Origin: Betaproteobacteria bacterium UBA931
GTDB lineage: Bacteria; Pseudomonadota; Gammaproteobacteria; Burkholderiales; Casimicrobiaceae
Length of the DNA: 9,031 bases
Direction of reading: 5' to 3'
NCBI GenBank assembly: GCA_002293615.1
Contig: DBDN01000003.1
Coordinates: 11,860 to 20,890 of the forward strand
Part shown: positions 1 to 7,542 of the stretch, in pieces
Numbering within the stretch: the first letter of the stretch is position 1
Layout: every line of letters starts with the position of its first letter
The notes under the pieces: generated by a model
What the model saw: the letters and a program-made list of their open reading frames with translations, nothing else
Databases searched by the model: none
Told to the model about the DNA's origin: nothing
Translations under genes and position numbers: made by a program

Positions 1-786
1 ACTCACGACCAAATCACCATCATTCACCAAAAGCTCGGAATTGTGCGCATAACGCGTGGTCAACCCGTTACCATGGTCAATTTCGACGATTTTACCATAA
101 TGCGGATGCCTGTTTGCGCGAATGACTTTTCCGCTTGCCGCCGCGACAATCGGCGTGCCGGTAGGCGCCGGAAAGTCCGTGCCTTCATGAAACGCTTTCA
201 TCCCGGAAAACGGATCGATCCGGTAACCAAAATCCGATGAGCGCCATGTCACTTCAACGGGCTGCCGTGACGGCAAGAAGCGGCGGCTGGCGGAGTTTTC
301 CACCAACAACCCGTCAAAAATATGAAAATGATCGCTTTGCAGCGCAATTTTCTGAGTGAGCCCATCAATCATTTCGCCCAGCTCCGCGGCGTTAAACGGT
401 TGCGCCATCACCTCGGCGCCGCCCTGCGCCGCCTTGGGCATTTCCTCTTCGCTCATTCCGACCGTCTTGGCCAACTGTTCGGACAATGCCTCAAGACGCG
501 CGGATTGCGCCTGCAACTCTCCCAAACGCACCGCCATCGCGCTTAAATGACCTTGTAATTGCTCCTGGGTCCGCGCCGCCTCTGCGCGCTGATCGGCAAG
601 CGCCAATTCCTGCAACCAAGACGGCTGGGCGACAGAAGCCCACTTCAGAAGGCCAAAGCTCGCTCCCAGCGATAATGAAATAAATAAAACGCTAACAGCG
701 CCGGCTACAATAGAAATTTGTTTCCAGCCAATCGTTGCCGTTCGTACAGCTCGCGACGTATCGCTGCTCACCAAAAGAATGTTCAA
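1..786 (-). CDS. M23 family metallopeptidase, membrane-anchored (3' end outside window)
   Basis: This is a peptidoglycan endopeptidase of the LytM/M23 zinc family, anchored in the inner membrane and acting on periplasmic cell wall. The gene runs off the left edge, and 262 residues are visible. The N-terminus begins MNILLVSSD, followed by a membrane segment at about residues 24-47 and an Ala/Gln/Glu-rich probable coiled coil at about 60-110. The M23 domain starts near 180: FGYRIDPFSG (186-195), then H200 and D204 of the HxxxD zinc motif, DFPAPTGTPIVAAASG (204-219), and RYAH with catalytic-type H248. The second HxH zinc motif would lie beyond the edge and is not seen. I chose a TTG start at 786-784 because an AAGGA lies about 7 bases upstream and relatives start with a similar M(N/Q)I-L-V-S stretch. 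GTG at 771-769 is the alternative. In many betaproteobacteria such a gene lies near secA; that part is not in the window. Confidence 0.9.
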   Translation of the reverse strand, partial: MNILLVSSDTSRAVRTATIGWKQISIVAGAVSVLFISLSLGASFGLLKWASVAQPSWLQELALADQRAEAARTQEQLQGHLSAMAVRLGELQAQSARLEALSEQLAKTVGMSEEEMPKAAQGGAEVMAQPFNAAELGEMIDGLTQKIALQSDHFHIFDGLLVENSASRRFLPSRQPVEVTWRSSDFGYRIDPFSGMKAFHEGTDFPAPTGTPIVAAASGKVIRANRHPHYGKIVEIDHGNGLTTRYAHNSELLVNDGDLVVS

Positions 787-835
787 AGGAGTATCCTTAA
801 CACTGTCAATTTCAATTTCCGAGCAGCTAACACCT

Positions 836-1270
836 ATGGCTTCGACCGAACCGCTCAAGCGCATCAACGATGTACTCAAGCACGAAACACAGTTTGCCGG
901 ATGGTTGCGGCGTTTCCAAATGGAAACGATGCTGACCGGAAAAATTCGTTCACTGCTTCCAAAGCTTGTTGCATCACAAACCCGCGTTACGGACATACGG
1001 GGCGGACAACTCAAGCTCTCTACTTCTTCCGGCGCAATAGCAACGACCGTAAAACAGTACGCGCCAGAAATTGTCAAGCTTCTGTCTCAACTGGGCTACG
1101 AATTTAATGCAGTTTCCGTTTCCGTGCAACCCTCGATGATCAAAAAAATTCCTGAAAGATCAGGGATTAAGAGGATGCCGCCGCCTATGGCGACACTTTG
1201 TAACTTTAAAGACACACTTCCGGAAGGGAAATTGAAAAATGCCGTCCGGCAGCTGATGAAAAAATGCTAA
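836..1270 (+). CDS. DUF721 / DciA-like protein
   Basis: A small DUF721-family protein of 144 residues. The family includes DciA, which helps load the replicative helicase DnaB in bacteria lacking DnaC-type loaders. Whether this branch does the same is inference. The recognisable parts are an N-terminal helical stretch (LKRINDVLKHE, residues 7-17), LLPKLV (40-45), and the DUF721 core of strand-helix type, GGQLKLSTSSGAIATTVKQY (56-75) followed by APEIVKLLSQLGYEFNAVSV (76-95). The tail is basic and proline-containing and ends at KKC. I preferred ATG at 836 over the in-frame ATG at 779 because the longer form would overlap the divergent M23 start and adds an uncharacteristic leader. No strong ribosome binding site is visible at 836; only a GAG lies about 12 bases upstream. 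The divergent M23 gene starts 49 bases away. Confidence 0.75.
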   Translation: MASTEPLKRINDVLKHETQFAGWLRRFQMETMLTGKIRSLLPKLVASQTRVTDIRGGQLKLSTSSGAIATTVKQYAPEIVKLLSQLGYEFNAVSVSVQPSMIKKIPERSGIKRMPPPMATLCNFKDTLPEGKLKNAVRQLMKKC

Positions 1271-1286
1271 AGCCGAACACAGGTTT

Positions 1287-1322
1287 CGCGACCGTTTCCG
1301 AAGAAGTTCCGAAAGAGTCGCG
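1287..1322 (+). terminator. Imperfect hairpin after the DUF721 gene (possible terminator)
   Basis: The arms CGCGAC (1287-1292) and GTCGCG (1317-1322) are perfectly complementary. Inside them TTTC-c-GAA pairs with TTC-c-GAAA around a GAAG tetraloop, with one C-C mismatch and a 2x2 internal loop. It begins 16 bases after the DUF721 stop. The following CATAAAATTATT is AT-rich but not a classic U-tract, so intrinsic termination is plausible rather than certain. The rest of 1271-1429 holds only a weaker AACCG/CGGTT repeat (1352-1356 and 1364-1368), which on the minus strand is followed by a T-rich stretch and could serve recX. Confidence 0.4.
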
Positions 1323-1429
1323 CATAAAATTATTAGCCTAACCCAAGAAGAAACCGTGTCTCTCGGTTCGGTAATCATCGGAAAACACAAGATTTCTCTT
1401 GCCCGCCCCATTTCTCGAAAGACATCCAT

Positions 1430-1891
1430 TTACCCTTCGTCCTTCACCCGCTTAAGCGTTTTAAAAATCAACGAAGGTGAATAGCCCCGCGCAATCAGAA
1501 AGCGAATTTGCTTGTTTTTTTCCTTTTCATTCTCCGGCAATTTGCCAAACCGTTGCCGCCAAAGCTTCAGGACATCCTCTTCTTCGCTGGTTTCATCAAA
1601 CGCCGTCAGCGTTGAGTCAATGATATCCCGGTCAATGCCCTGCTCCTTGAGCTGCGTTGTAATAACCCGCTTGCTGTATTTCCCCTGCTTGCGCCGCACC
1701 AGCGCTTCGGCAAAGCGCTCGTCAGAAAGCAATCCCAAGCGCTCCAGTTCATCGAGCGCAACCTCCGTCTCGTCCTGGGCCGTGCCTGAACGCAATAAAC
1801 GCTGCGCCAATTCCGCACGACTGTATTCGCGCCGCGACAAGAAGCAAATAGCCTGCTGCTTGGCGGTGAGCGTTTTTTTCTCCTTTTTCAT
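1430..1891 (-). CDS. recX: RecX, regulator of RecA
   Basis: RecX binds RecA filaments and limits their growth, damping recombination and the SOS response in the cytoplasm. The protein has 153 residues, close to the usual length. It is all-helical, with the tandem three-helix repeats of the family: AICFLSRREYSRAELAQRLL (residues 14-33), LGLLSDERFAEALVRRKQGK followed by YSKRVITTQLKEQGIDRDII, and a C-terminal IRFLIARGYSPSLIFKTLKR. I chose ATG at 1891-1889. A TTG further upstream in frame, at 1930, would add 13 hydrophobic residues not typical of RecX. Here recX is not beside recA but divergent from nikR, so it probably has its own promoter in the short shared intergenic region. The ribosome binding site is weak (TAAG about 4 bases upstream). 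Confidence 0.92.
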   Translation of the reverse strand: MKKEKKTLTAKQQAICFLSRREYSRAELAQRLLRSGTAQDETEVALDELERLGLLSDERFAEALVRRKQGKYSKRVITTQLKEQGIDRDIIDSTLTAFDETSEEEDVLKLWRQRFGKLPENEKEKNKQIRFLIARGYSPSLIFKTLKRVKDEG

Positions 1892-1958
1892 GGCGCTTAT
1901 AAAAACGAAACGATAATGATAATATACCAATCACCATCCATTAGGCACCTCCCGTACC
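1892..1958. promoter_or_regulatory. Divergent recX / nikR intergenic region
   Basis: This AT-rich spacer of 67 bases must hold the start signals for both genes, if neither promoter lies inside the opposite gene. Two tandem GATAAT hexamers (1912-1917 and 1918-1923) each match the -10 consensus at five of six positions toward nikR. No good -35 is seen. A short inverted repeat TGAT-N9-ATCA (1917-1920 and 1930-1933) overlaps this region and could be part of a NikR operator, since NikR proteins bind inverted repeats and often regulate themselves. It is too short to be convincing alone. Confidence 0.3.
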
Positions 1959-2372
1959 GTGAAGAACCCTGATCAACTGACCCGCTTTGGCGTTGCCATG
2001 CCCGAATCGCTTCTCGAACAATTTGACGCCTGGAGCAAACGCTCCGGGCTTCCCAATCGTTCCGAAGCTTTGCGCCATTTGGTGCGCGACTATATTTCGC
2101 GCCGGCACTGGGAAGAAGGGCGAGGTTTTGTACACGGGACGATCACGCTGATGTACGATCATCATGCGCACGATCTTTCTGGCGCATTGACGTCGCTGCA
2201 ACACGATTTCGGCGACATTATCGTCTGTACAACGCATGTTCACATCTCCCATGAGACCTGCCTGGAATGCATCGTATTGCGCGGAAAAGTGCAGCGCCTT
2301 AAAAATTTCGAAACGGCGTTAGCCAACATTCGCGGCCTGCAAAATGTCGGCACCGTGATTTCGACGGCTTAA
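1959..2372 (+). CDS. nikR: NikR, nickel-responsive transcriptional regulator
   Basis: NikR is a ribbon-helix-helix repressor fused to an ACT-like nickel-binding domain. It acts as a tetramer and represses nickel uptake genes when nickel is abundant. The protein has 137 residues against 133 in E. coli. The N-terminal DNA-binding part is LTRFGVAMPESLLEQFDAWS with GLPNRSEALRHLVRDYI (residues 7-46). The nickel ligands of E. coli NikR (H76, H87, H89, C95) align with H82, H93, H95 and C101 here, in QHDFGDIIVCTTHVHISHETC-type context, so the high-affinity site is intact. The start is GTG at 1959, the only start codon in frame before the upstream stop that keeps the DNA-binding strand. No nickel transporter or urease/hydrogenase gene is in the window, so its targets are elsewhere. 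The stop overlaps the stop of the convergent gene. Confidence 0.93.
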   Translation: MKNPDQLTRFGVAMPESLLEQFDAWSKRSGLPNRSEALRHLVRDYISRRHWEEGRGFVHGTITLMYDHHAHDLSGALTSLQHDFGDIIVCTTHVHISHETCLECIVLRGKVQRLKNFETALANIRGLQNVGTVISTA

Positions 2373-3253
2373 GCCGTATCAAAATCGCTGATATAAGAAT
2401 CGCCTTCTTCGACAACGTCGGTGAGCACCGGATAATCGTCGTCATCGGTCGATAACGGCTTACCCCCGGGTTGCCTGCTTTTTTCTTGAGCAATCGTCGT
2501 TATTGATTCCTGTTTTGCCTTTGTCCGCTGCTGGGCGGCAATTGTTTCTTCGCTTATTTCTTCGGCTTGGCCCGGTACTGACGAAGATTGCAAGATCGTC
2601 TTTTCAAGCTCCATAACATCATTTTTGAGCGCCTGAATTTTTCTCTCGCGTTTCAACACATCCGCAAGAACGGATGCCGCCGAAAAGCGCAGCGGCGGCA
2701 GTTGCGGCGGCTCTTTCAGGATATCCTTTTCTTCTTCTGGGGCTACCAATGATGCTTCGAAAGCTGCACTCCCGGATGAAGGCTCTTTGGGAGCCGGTGT
2801 TGTCGTCGCAGCAGGCTGCTCCCTTCTCGGAGCGTCGGCTCCTGCGGGAGCGCCCATATCAACAACAGGCGTCAATACCTCCTGCTGCATCTCGGCATGT
2901 TGAGGCTGCTCATCCGGCTCATCCGGCTCCTCGGCCAAAGTCGGCGCATGGACAGAAGGAAGCCTCCATTCCGTTTCCTTCGTCGATGCCTCCTCTAACT
3001 CTACCGGCATGAACGCGAAAGAAGAAGGTTGCGCTTCGGCTAACCGCCCCGTTTCATCGGCTCCCGCCTCATCAGCTTCCTGTTTTGCGTATCCTTCCGG
3101 CGCCGTCAACTTTTCGTCAACATCGTCGATGGTCGGTGAACTAGACGGCGATTCTTTAAGCGCGAAAGACGATGATGAACGGCGATTGCGAAGCATCATC
3201 GCATCAACCAGATGCAGCGTATCCTGAACAGTTCGATGAGAATCCGTCGGCAT
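2369..3253 (-). CDS. Acidic, low-complexity hypothetical protein downstream of holC
   Basis: I do not recognise this 294-residue protein. It has no signal peptide or membrane segment and is very rich in Glu, Asp, Pro, Ala and Ser, so it is probably cytoplasmic and largely disordered. A likely helical or coiled-coil part covers about residues 191-222 (SAASVLADVLKRERKIQALK and following). Two similar short motifs stand out: VLTPVV at 126-131 and VLTDVV at 276-281, the second inside a strongly acidic C-terminus (DDDDYPVLTDVVEEGD). From memory, P-V-L-T-E/D-V-V-like motifs recur in uncharacterised betaproteobacterial proteins; this was not checked. The ATG lies 8 bases after the holC stop with almost no ribosome binding site, so it is probably translated from the pepA-holC message. 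In relatives valS usually follows holC; here it does not. The gene is convergent with nikR. Confidence 0.75.
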   Translation of the reverse strand: MPTDSHRTVQDTLHLVDAMMLRNRRSSSSFALKESPSSSPTIDDVDEKLTAPEGYAKQEADEAGADETGRLAEAQPSSFAFMPVELEEASTKETEWRLPSVHAPTLAEEPDEPDEQPQHAEMQQEVLTPVVDMGAPAGADAPRREQPAATTTPAPKEPSSGSAAFEASLVAPEEEKDILKEPPQLPPLRFSAASVLADVLKRERKIQALKNDVMELEKTILQSSSVPGQAEEISEETIAAQQRTKAKQESITTIAQEKSRQPGGKPLSTDDDDYPVLTDVVEEGDSYISDFDTA

Positions 3254-3261
3254 CGTTTCGC

Positions 3262-3684
3262 TTAACGTGTTGATAAGTTATGCGCACGCAGCATATAACC
3301 GCGCTCCTGGTAAAAACGATAACGCTTTCGCCCCTCGCTGACCGCTTCGCTGTCGGTACCGATAATTTCCGCAAGCCGCTCAAAGCGGCTGAAAAAATCC
3401 GGCACTCGGCGCTGCAAATTGATCAGCACCTCCGCCGCGCCTTCATGAACCGGGCTATGGTCAACCCAGACAGGCGTATCGCTCGCAAGCGGGCTGTCCA
3501 GCCGACAATGCGGCACAAAGCCGGTTGCCGGTTCGATCCATAGCCGTTTATCAAGCTGCGCCGTCATCGCTTCATCTTCGGTCAACACCCTGATTTTGCC
3601 GTGTTGCGGAAGCGCTTTGCGCACCAGCTGCACCGCCACACGCAACGGATCGGAAACGTGGGTATAAAAATCAATAACGGTCAT
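3262..3684 (-). CDS. holC: DNA polymerase III chi subunit
   Basis: HolC (chi) belongs to the clamp-loader complex of DNA polymerase III and links it through psi to single-strand-binding protein. The 140-residue protein begins MTVIDFYTHVSDPLRVAVQL, the usual chi N-terminus. Further family signatures are VLTEDEAMTAQLDKRLWIEP, FVPHCRLDSP, PVWVDHSP, EVLINLQRRVPDFFSRFERL, and a C-terminal RKRYRFYQERGYMLRAHNL. I chose ATG at 3684-3682, 5 bases after the pepA stop. A TTG at 3693 would overlap the pepA stop by 4 bases and add three residues; it cannot be excluded. The gene lies directly after pepA, the standard proteobacterial order, and is surely cotranscribed with it. Confidence 0.93.
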   Translation of the reverse strand: MTVIDFYTHVSDPLRVAVQLVRKALPQHGKIRVLTEDEAMTAQLDKRLWIEPATGFVPHCRLDSPLASDTPVWVDHSPVHEGAAEVLINLQRRVPDFFSRFERLAEIIGTDSEAVSEGRKRYRFYQERGYMLRAHNLSTR

Positions 3685-3689
3685 GGTGC

Positions 3690-5189
3690 TCAATCGTTAT
3701 ACCGCTCACGGGAAATCAACCAGGCGACCAGCAACGGCACCGGCCGCCCGGTGGCGCCTTTCTGTCGATCTTCCTCGTATGCGACCCCGGCAATATCAAG
3801 ATGTGCCCAATCATATTTTTTCGCGAACCGCGACAAAAAACAGGCGGCCGTAATACTGCCCGCGGCGCGCCCGGCAACATTGGCAACATCGGCAAAACCG
3901 CTCTTTAACCCTTCGTGGTAATCATGCCACATCGGCATCGCCCAGCCACGATCAACGGCATCTTCGCCGGCATGTACCAATGAGCGCACCAGCGCGTCGT
4001 TATTGCCGAATACGCCGCATGCTTCATGGCCAAGCGCAACCACCATCGCCCCGGTCAATGTTGCGATATCGACAACCGCCTCCGGGTCGTAACGCTCGGC
4101 GTAAGTGAGCGCATCGGCAAGAATAAGACGACCTTCCGCGTCGGTATTGAGAATTTCTATGGTTTGCCCGGACAGGCTCGTCACAATATCGCCCGGCTTG
4201 GTCGCCGCGCCGGACGGCAGATTTTCGCAAGCGGGTATCAAGCCGATAATATGCAAATCCGGGGCGATTTCGGCAATCGCGCGAAATGTCCCCAAGACAC
4301 CGGCCGCGCCGCACATATCGAATTTCATCCGGTCCATATCGGCGGCCGGTTTCAGCGAAATACCGCCCGAATCGAAGGTAATGCCTTTACCGATCAGCAC
4401 CAACGGCTTATTTTTGGTTTTGCCCGCGCCATATTCAAGCTTGATGAAGCACGGCGGTACGATGCTGCCCTGAGTAACGGCCAAAAATGCATTCATTCCT
4501 TCTTTTTTGATTTCATCGACGTTCAGCACTTCGGCGCTGATATCTTCATACTCGTGCGCCAATTGCCTGGCCTGTGCCGCCAGATATCCCGGCGTACAAA
4601 TATTGGCGGGCAGATTCCCCAGATTGCGCGCCAACGTCACGCCGTTGGCAATCGCCTGCCCGCGAACCATCGTCGCCTCGGCAATCGACAAATCGGAACG
4701 AAGCGGCACGGTAAACGTCAGTTTGCGCAATGGGCGGCGAACATCGGTATTTTCCGTTTTCAACTCGGAAAAACAATACACCGCCTCGCTGGCGGCGATC
4801 ACGGCATGCTCGATCTGCCAGCCGATTTCACGTCTGCGTACCTTTTCTTCCGTCAGATAAATGACCGCCTCGTAAGCGCCGGTTTCGTTAAGGAATTTCA
4901 CGGCGGTACGAATCGCCGTATAAAACTCGCCATCCTTGAAATCGCGCTCCTTGCCCAGCCCGACCAGCAATACCCGGTCGCACAGCGTATCGGGAACGTT
5001 GTAGAGCATCAACGTTGTTCCCAGCCGCCCCTCCATATCGCCGCGACGAACGATTTCGCTGATATAGCCTTTGGCGGCACGGTCGATGCGCTCCGCCGAT
5101 AAAGTCAGCTTACGGTTATCAAAAACACCGGCCACCACGCACGCGGTGCGTTGTTTCTCGGGATTGCCCGTTTTTATGGTAAATTCCAT
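3690..5189 (-). CDS. pepA: Leucyl aminopeptidase (cytosol aminopeptidase, M17)
   Basis: PepA is a hexameric, two-metal aminopeptidase that removes N-terminal residues from peptides in the cytoplasm. In some bacteria it also binds DNA as a regulator and in plasmid-dimer recombination; that extra role is not inferable here. The length is 499 residues against 503 in E. coli. The N-terminal domain covers about 1-165 and the catalytic domain the rest. The metal and active-site residues are all present: K268 and D273 in GKGITFDSGG, K280 in SLKP, D291 in FDMCGAAG, and D350, E352 and R354 in the family signature NTDAEGRL (348-355). The ATG is preceded by GAGG five bases upstream, one of the best ribosome binding sites in the window. 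It heads the pepA-holC operon and is divergent from lptF, an arrangement conserved in proteobacteria. Confidence 0.97.
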   Translation of the reverse strand: MEFTIKTGNPEKQRTACVVAGVFDNRKLTLSAERIDRAAKGYISEIVRRGDMEGRLGTTLMLYNVPDTLCDRVLLVGLGKERDFKDGEFYTAIRTAVKFLNETGAYEAVIYLTEEKVRRREIGWQIEHAVIAASEAVYCFSELKTENTDVRRPLRKLTFTVPLRSDLSIAEATMVRGQAIANGVTLARNLGNLPANICTPGYLAAQARQLAHEYEDISAEVLNVDEIKKEGMNAFLAVTQGSIVPPCFIKLEYGAGKTKNKPLVLIGKGITFDSGGISLKPAADMDRMKFDMCGAAGVLGTFRAIAEIAPDLHIIGLIPACENLPSGAATKPGDIVTSLSGQTIEILNTDAEGRLILADALTYAERYDPEAVVDIATLTGAMVVALGHEACGVFGNNDALVRSLVHAGEDAVDRGWAMPMWHDYHEGLKSGFADVANVAGRAAGSITAACFLSRFAKKYDWAHLDIAGVAYEEDRQKGATGRPVPLLVAWLISRERYND

Positions 5190-5296
5190 TTTGTCCTCGG
5201 TTTTTACGAATACACAAGATTAATATTTTTGGAACGCGCCGGTGAAAGCGCCAGCCAAAAGTTAAAAATCATCCTCACGGAATATCGTCCTTTAAT
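5190..5296. promoter_or_regulatory. Divergent pepA / lptF promoter region
   Basis: This 107-base spacer separates two divergent operons. Toward pepA a weak candidate pair is TTTCAC (complement of 5242-5247) and TATTAA (complement of 5220-5225), with a 16-base spacer. Each matches the sigma-70 consensus only partly. No clear -35/-10 pair and no strong ribosome binding site is visible toward lptF. No obvious operator palindrome was seen. Confidence 0.35.
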
Positions 5297-6412
5297 ATGA
5301 TTTTCAAACACAGCCTTATTCGTGAACTGACAATCACATCCGCTGGTTTGTTCATTGTTGCCGTTGCCATTCTTTTCACCAACTTGATCTTGCGTTTGCT
5401 TGGTCGAGCCGCCGGCGGACGGCTGGACACCGAAGGCATTTTACCCATGTTGGGCTTCTATGTATTACAATATTTGCATATTTTGCTCGTCATTACGTTG
5501 TTTTTGTCTGTTCTGCTGACGGTTACCCGTGCTTACCGGGACAGCGAAATGATCGTATGGTTTTCTTCCGGGCGCCCGCTGACCGCTTGGTTGCGCCCGA
5601 TTCTCGCTTATGCCGCCCCCTTTCTTTTTACGACGCTCCTGCTTTCGCTCTTTCTGACGCCATGGGCGCAACAGCAACGCCAACAATACCAGCAGCAACT
5701 GGAAAGCCGCGACGAGATTTCCATGCTGGCGCCGGGACTGTTTCGCGAATTCCGGCGCGCCGGCCTGGTTGTTTATATCGAAAGCATCAATTCGTTTAAC
5801 GGCACCATCAAAAATGTTTTTCTGCAATCCATCGACAAAACGCGCAGCGAAACCCTCTCGGCACGTTCGGCGTTTATCGACACCCGCGACGATGGCGAGC
5901 GATTTCTGGTCATGGAAAACGGCAATCGTTACGTTGGCGTACCCGGCTCCGCCAACTACCAAGTCATCCAATTCACACAGCTTGGCCGACGTATTGAGCC
6001 TGCCGAACAAACGCTGGTCGAGCCGAGCACCCGCGCCGAACAAACGCTGTCGTTACTGAGCTCGCCCAACCCAGCAAGAAAAGGCGAGCTCTTCTGGCGG
6101 CTATCGATACCGCTGATGGGGCTGATGTTGACAATATTGGCTATTCCGCTCGGCTACGTGAACAACCGCATGGGGCGCTCGTTCAATTTCATCGCCGCGG
6201 TGCTGATTTACCTGATCTATTCAAACAGCCTCAATATCTTGCAGGGGCTGGTGATGCACGACAGGCTATCCTTCTGGCTGGCACTGCTCATTCCCCACGG
6301 GCTGGCTTTCATCCTTGCCGCTTTATTACTGCACCACCGCATTCGCATTTACGCGTTCTGGCGACGTCCGCCCCGACCACAAGCAAATAACGACACCCCG
6401 CCCCGCTCATGA
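5297..6412 (+). CDS. lptF: LPS export permease LptF
   Basis: LptF is one of the two membrane subunits of the LptB2FG ABC transporter, which extracts lipopolysaccharide from the inner membrane and feeds it to LptC and LptA. The protein has 371 residues (E. coli 366). Six membrane segments are visible at about 11-35, 48-76, 99-121, 268-287, 296-316 and 324-346. The periplasmic beta-jellyroll lies between the third and fourth. The family stretch SEMIVWFSSGRPLTAWLRPI (83-102) is the cytoplasmic coupling helix region contacting LptB. IPLGYVNNRMGRSFN (283-297) before TM5 is also typical. The start is ATG with the expected MIFKHSLIREL N-terminus; the ribosome binding site is weak. The stop overlaps the lptG start in ATGA. 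Confidence 0.96.
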   Translation: MIFKHSLIRELTITSAGLFIVAVAILFTNLILRLLGRAAGGRLDTEGILPMLGFYVLQYLHILLVITLFLSVLLTVTRAYRDSEMIVWFSSGRPLTAWLRPILAYAAPFLFTTLLLSLFLTPWAQQQRQQYQQQLESRDEISMLAPGLFREFRRAGLVVYIESINSFNGTIKNVFLQSIDKTRSETLSARSAFIDTRDDGERFLVMENGNRYVGVPGSANYQVIQFTQLGRRIEPAEQTLVEPSTRAEQTLSLLSSPNPARKGELFWRLSIPLMGLMLTILAIPLGYVNNRMGRSFNFIAAVLIYLIYSNSLNILQGLVMHDRLSFWLALLIPHGLAFILAALLLHHRIRIYAFWRRPPRPQANNDTPPRS

Positions 6413-7491
6413 ACACATTACAACGCTACCTTTGGCGGGAGATTTCTCTGGCGACGATTTTTCTGGTGTTCGCGTTGGTGCTCGTATTTGCGTTTTTCGA
6501 TGTTATCAATGAGCTGGGCGATCTTGGCAAAGGGCGCAGCCTTTCTTCAATTTTCCTTTATGTGCTGTTCACGATCCCATCACGCTTCTATGAACTCGCC
6601 CCCGTCGCGGCGCTGATCGGTACGCTTTATGTGTTGGCGCAGCTGGTCGCCAACTCCGAATTTACCGTCATGCGCGCCTCCGGCATGTCGCTTGCCCAGG
6701 TCAGCCGCGCCATCGTTCAGGTCGGCATCCCGATTGCCTTGGTTACTTTTTTAGCGGGCGAATTATTATCGCCGCCGTCCGAACGTATCGCCAACGACCT
6801 GCGCAACGTCAACCGTTCCGATTCCGGGCAAATGATCGCCCAACAGTTTTCCTCCGGCTTCTGGTTCAAAGAAGACCACACCTATGTCAATATCCGTGCC
6901 GCCACGGCATCACATGTATTGCTGAATGTTTTTCTCTACGAATTCGATCAAGACATGAACCTGACGCGTATCCGAAGCGCCAAACGCGCCGTATTTAACG
7001 ACCAAACCTCGATATGGCGCATGAACGACGTACAAATTACCGAATTCGCGCCGGACGATACGAAAGTTTATGAAGTCCCTGAATATGAATGGCAAACAAT
7101 TCTACGCCCGTCCATTTTAACCGTTTACCAGATTCCCCCGGAACAACTCGAAATCAAAACACTTTACGAAAACATCGATATTCTGCATAAAAGCGCGCAA
7201 GATACCTCGCGTTTTGAAATAGCGCTCTGGGTAAAACTCGTCTATCCCATCAATATTTTTGTGATGATGCTGTTGGCGCTGCCCTTCTCGCAATTTCAAA
7301 GCCGCCAAGGCGGCATCGGCATCCGCTTATTCACCGGCGCCATGCTCGGCCTGGTTTTTTTCCTGGTCGGGCGGCTTTTCTCCTACATGGGCATGCTCAA
7401 CCACTGGCAACCAATGATCTCCGCCTTTGCGCCACCGCTGCTATTCCTACTGCTGACGTTTGGCATTATGTATCATCAGGAACGAAAATAA
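6409..7491 (+). CDS. lptG: LPS export permease LptG
   Basis: LptG is the partner of LptF in the LptB2FG transporter. The length is 360 residues, the same as E. coli. Membrane segments lie at about 12-33, 59-81, 100-122, 274-294, 303-325 and 334-355, with the periplasmic jellyroll at about 125-270. The coupling-helix region is SEFTVMRASGMSLAQVSRAI (83-102). The N-terminus MNTLQRYLWREI is typical of LptG. The ATG overlaps the lptF stop by 4 bases and has no Shine-Dalgarno sequence, so translation is probably coupled to lptF, fitting the 1:1 stoichiometry. The window has no lptB, lptC or lptA; these are normally elsewhere. Confidence 0.96.
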   Translation: MNTLQRYLWREISLATIFLVFALVLVFAFFDVINELGDLGKGRSLSSIFLYVLFTIPSRFYELAPVAALIGTLYVLAQLVANSEFTVMRASGMSLAQVSRAIVQVGIPIALVTFLAGELLSPPSERIANDLRNVNRSDSGQMIAQQFSSGFWFKEDHTYVNIRAATASHVLLNVFLYEFDQDMNLTRIRSAKRAVFNDQTSIWRMNDVQITEFAPDDTKVYEVPEYEWQTILRPSILTVYQIPPEQLEIKTLYENIDILHKSAQDTSRFEIALWVKLVYPINIFVMMLLALPFSQFQSRQGGIGIRLFTGAMLGLVFFLVGRLFSYMGMLNHWQPMISAFAPPLLFLLLTFGIMYHQERK

Positions 7492-7542
7492 TCCGGCAAT
7501 CAGGCTTTCGCTGCATTTGCTTTTTTTCATCTTCCTGTCGAT

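Noticed and set aside
779..835. Upstream ATG for the DUF721 gene at 779
   Set aside because: It would overlap the divergent M23 start and add a 19-residue leader unlike the family; ATG 836 fits better.
1160..1429. 89-codon minus-strand frame starting directly after the recX stop, with an AAGGG upstream
   Set aside because: It runs about 110 bases into the opposite DUF721 gene, spans the hairpin, and its translation looks like noise (Cys/Arg-rich, no domain). Only its position after recX speaks for it.
2674..3227. Two plus-strand open frames antisense to the acidic-protein gene
   Set aside because: They are shadows of a low-complexity coding region; the Ala/Pro/Ser-rich translations follow from the opposite frame.
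4026..5102. Long plus-strand open frame (358 codons) inside pepA
   Set aside because: It is fully antisense to a pepA gene with every catalytic motif intact, and its translation has no recognisable domain; it is a codon-bias shadow.
5465..6043. 192-codon minus-strand frame inside lptF
   Set aside because: It is antisense to a well-supported lptF and has no domain or ribosome binding site.
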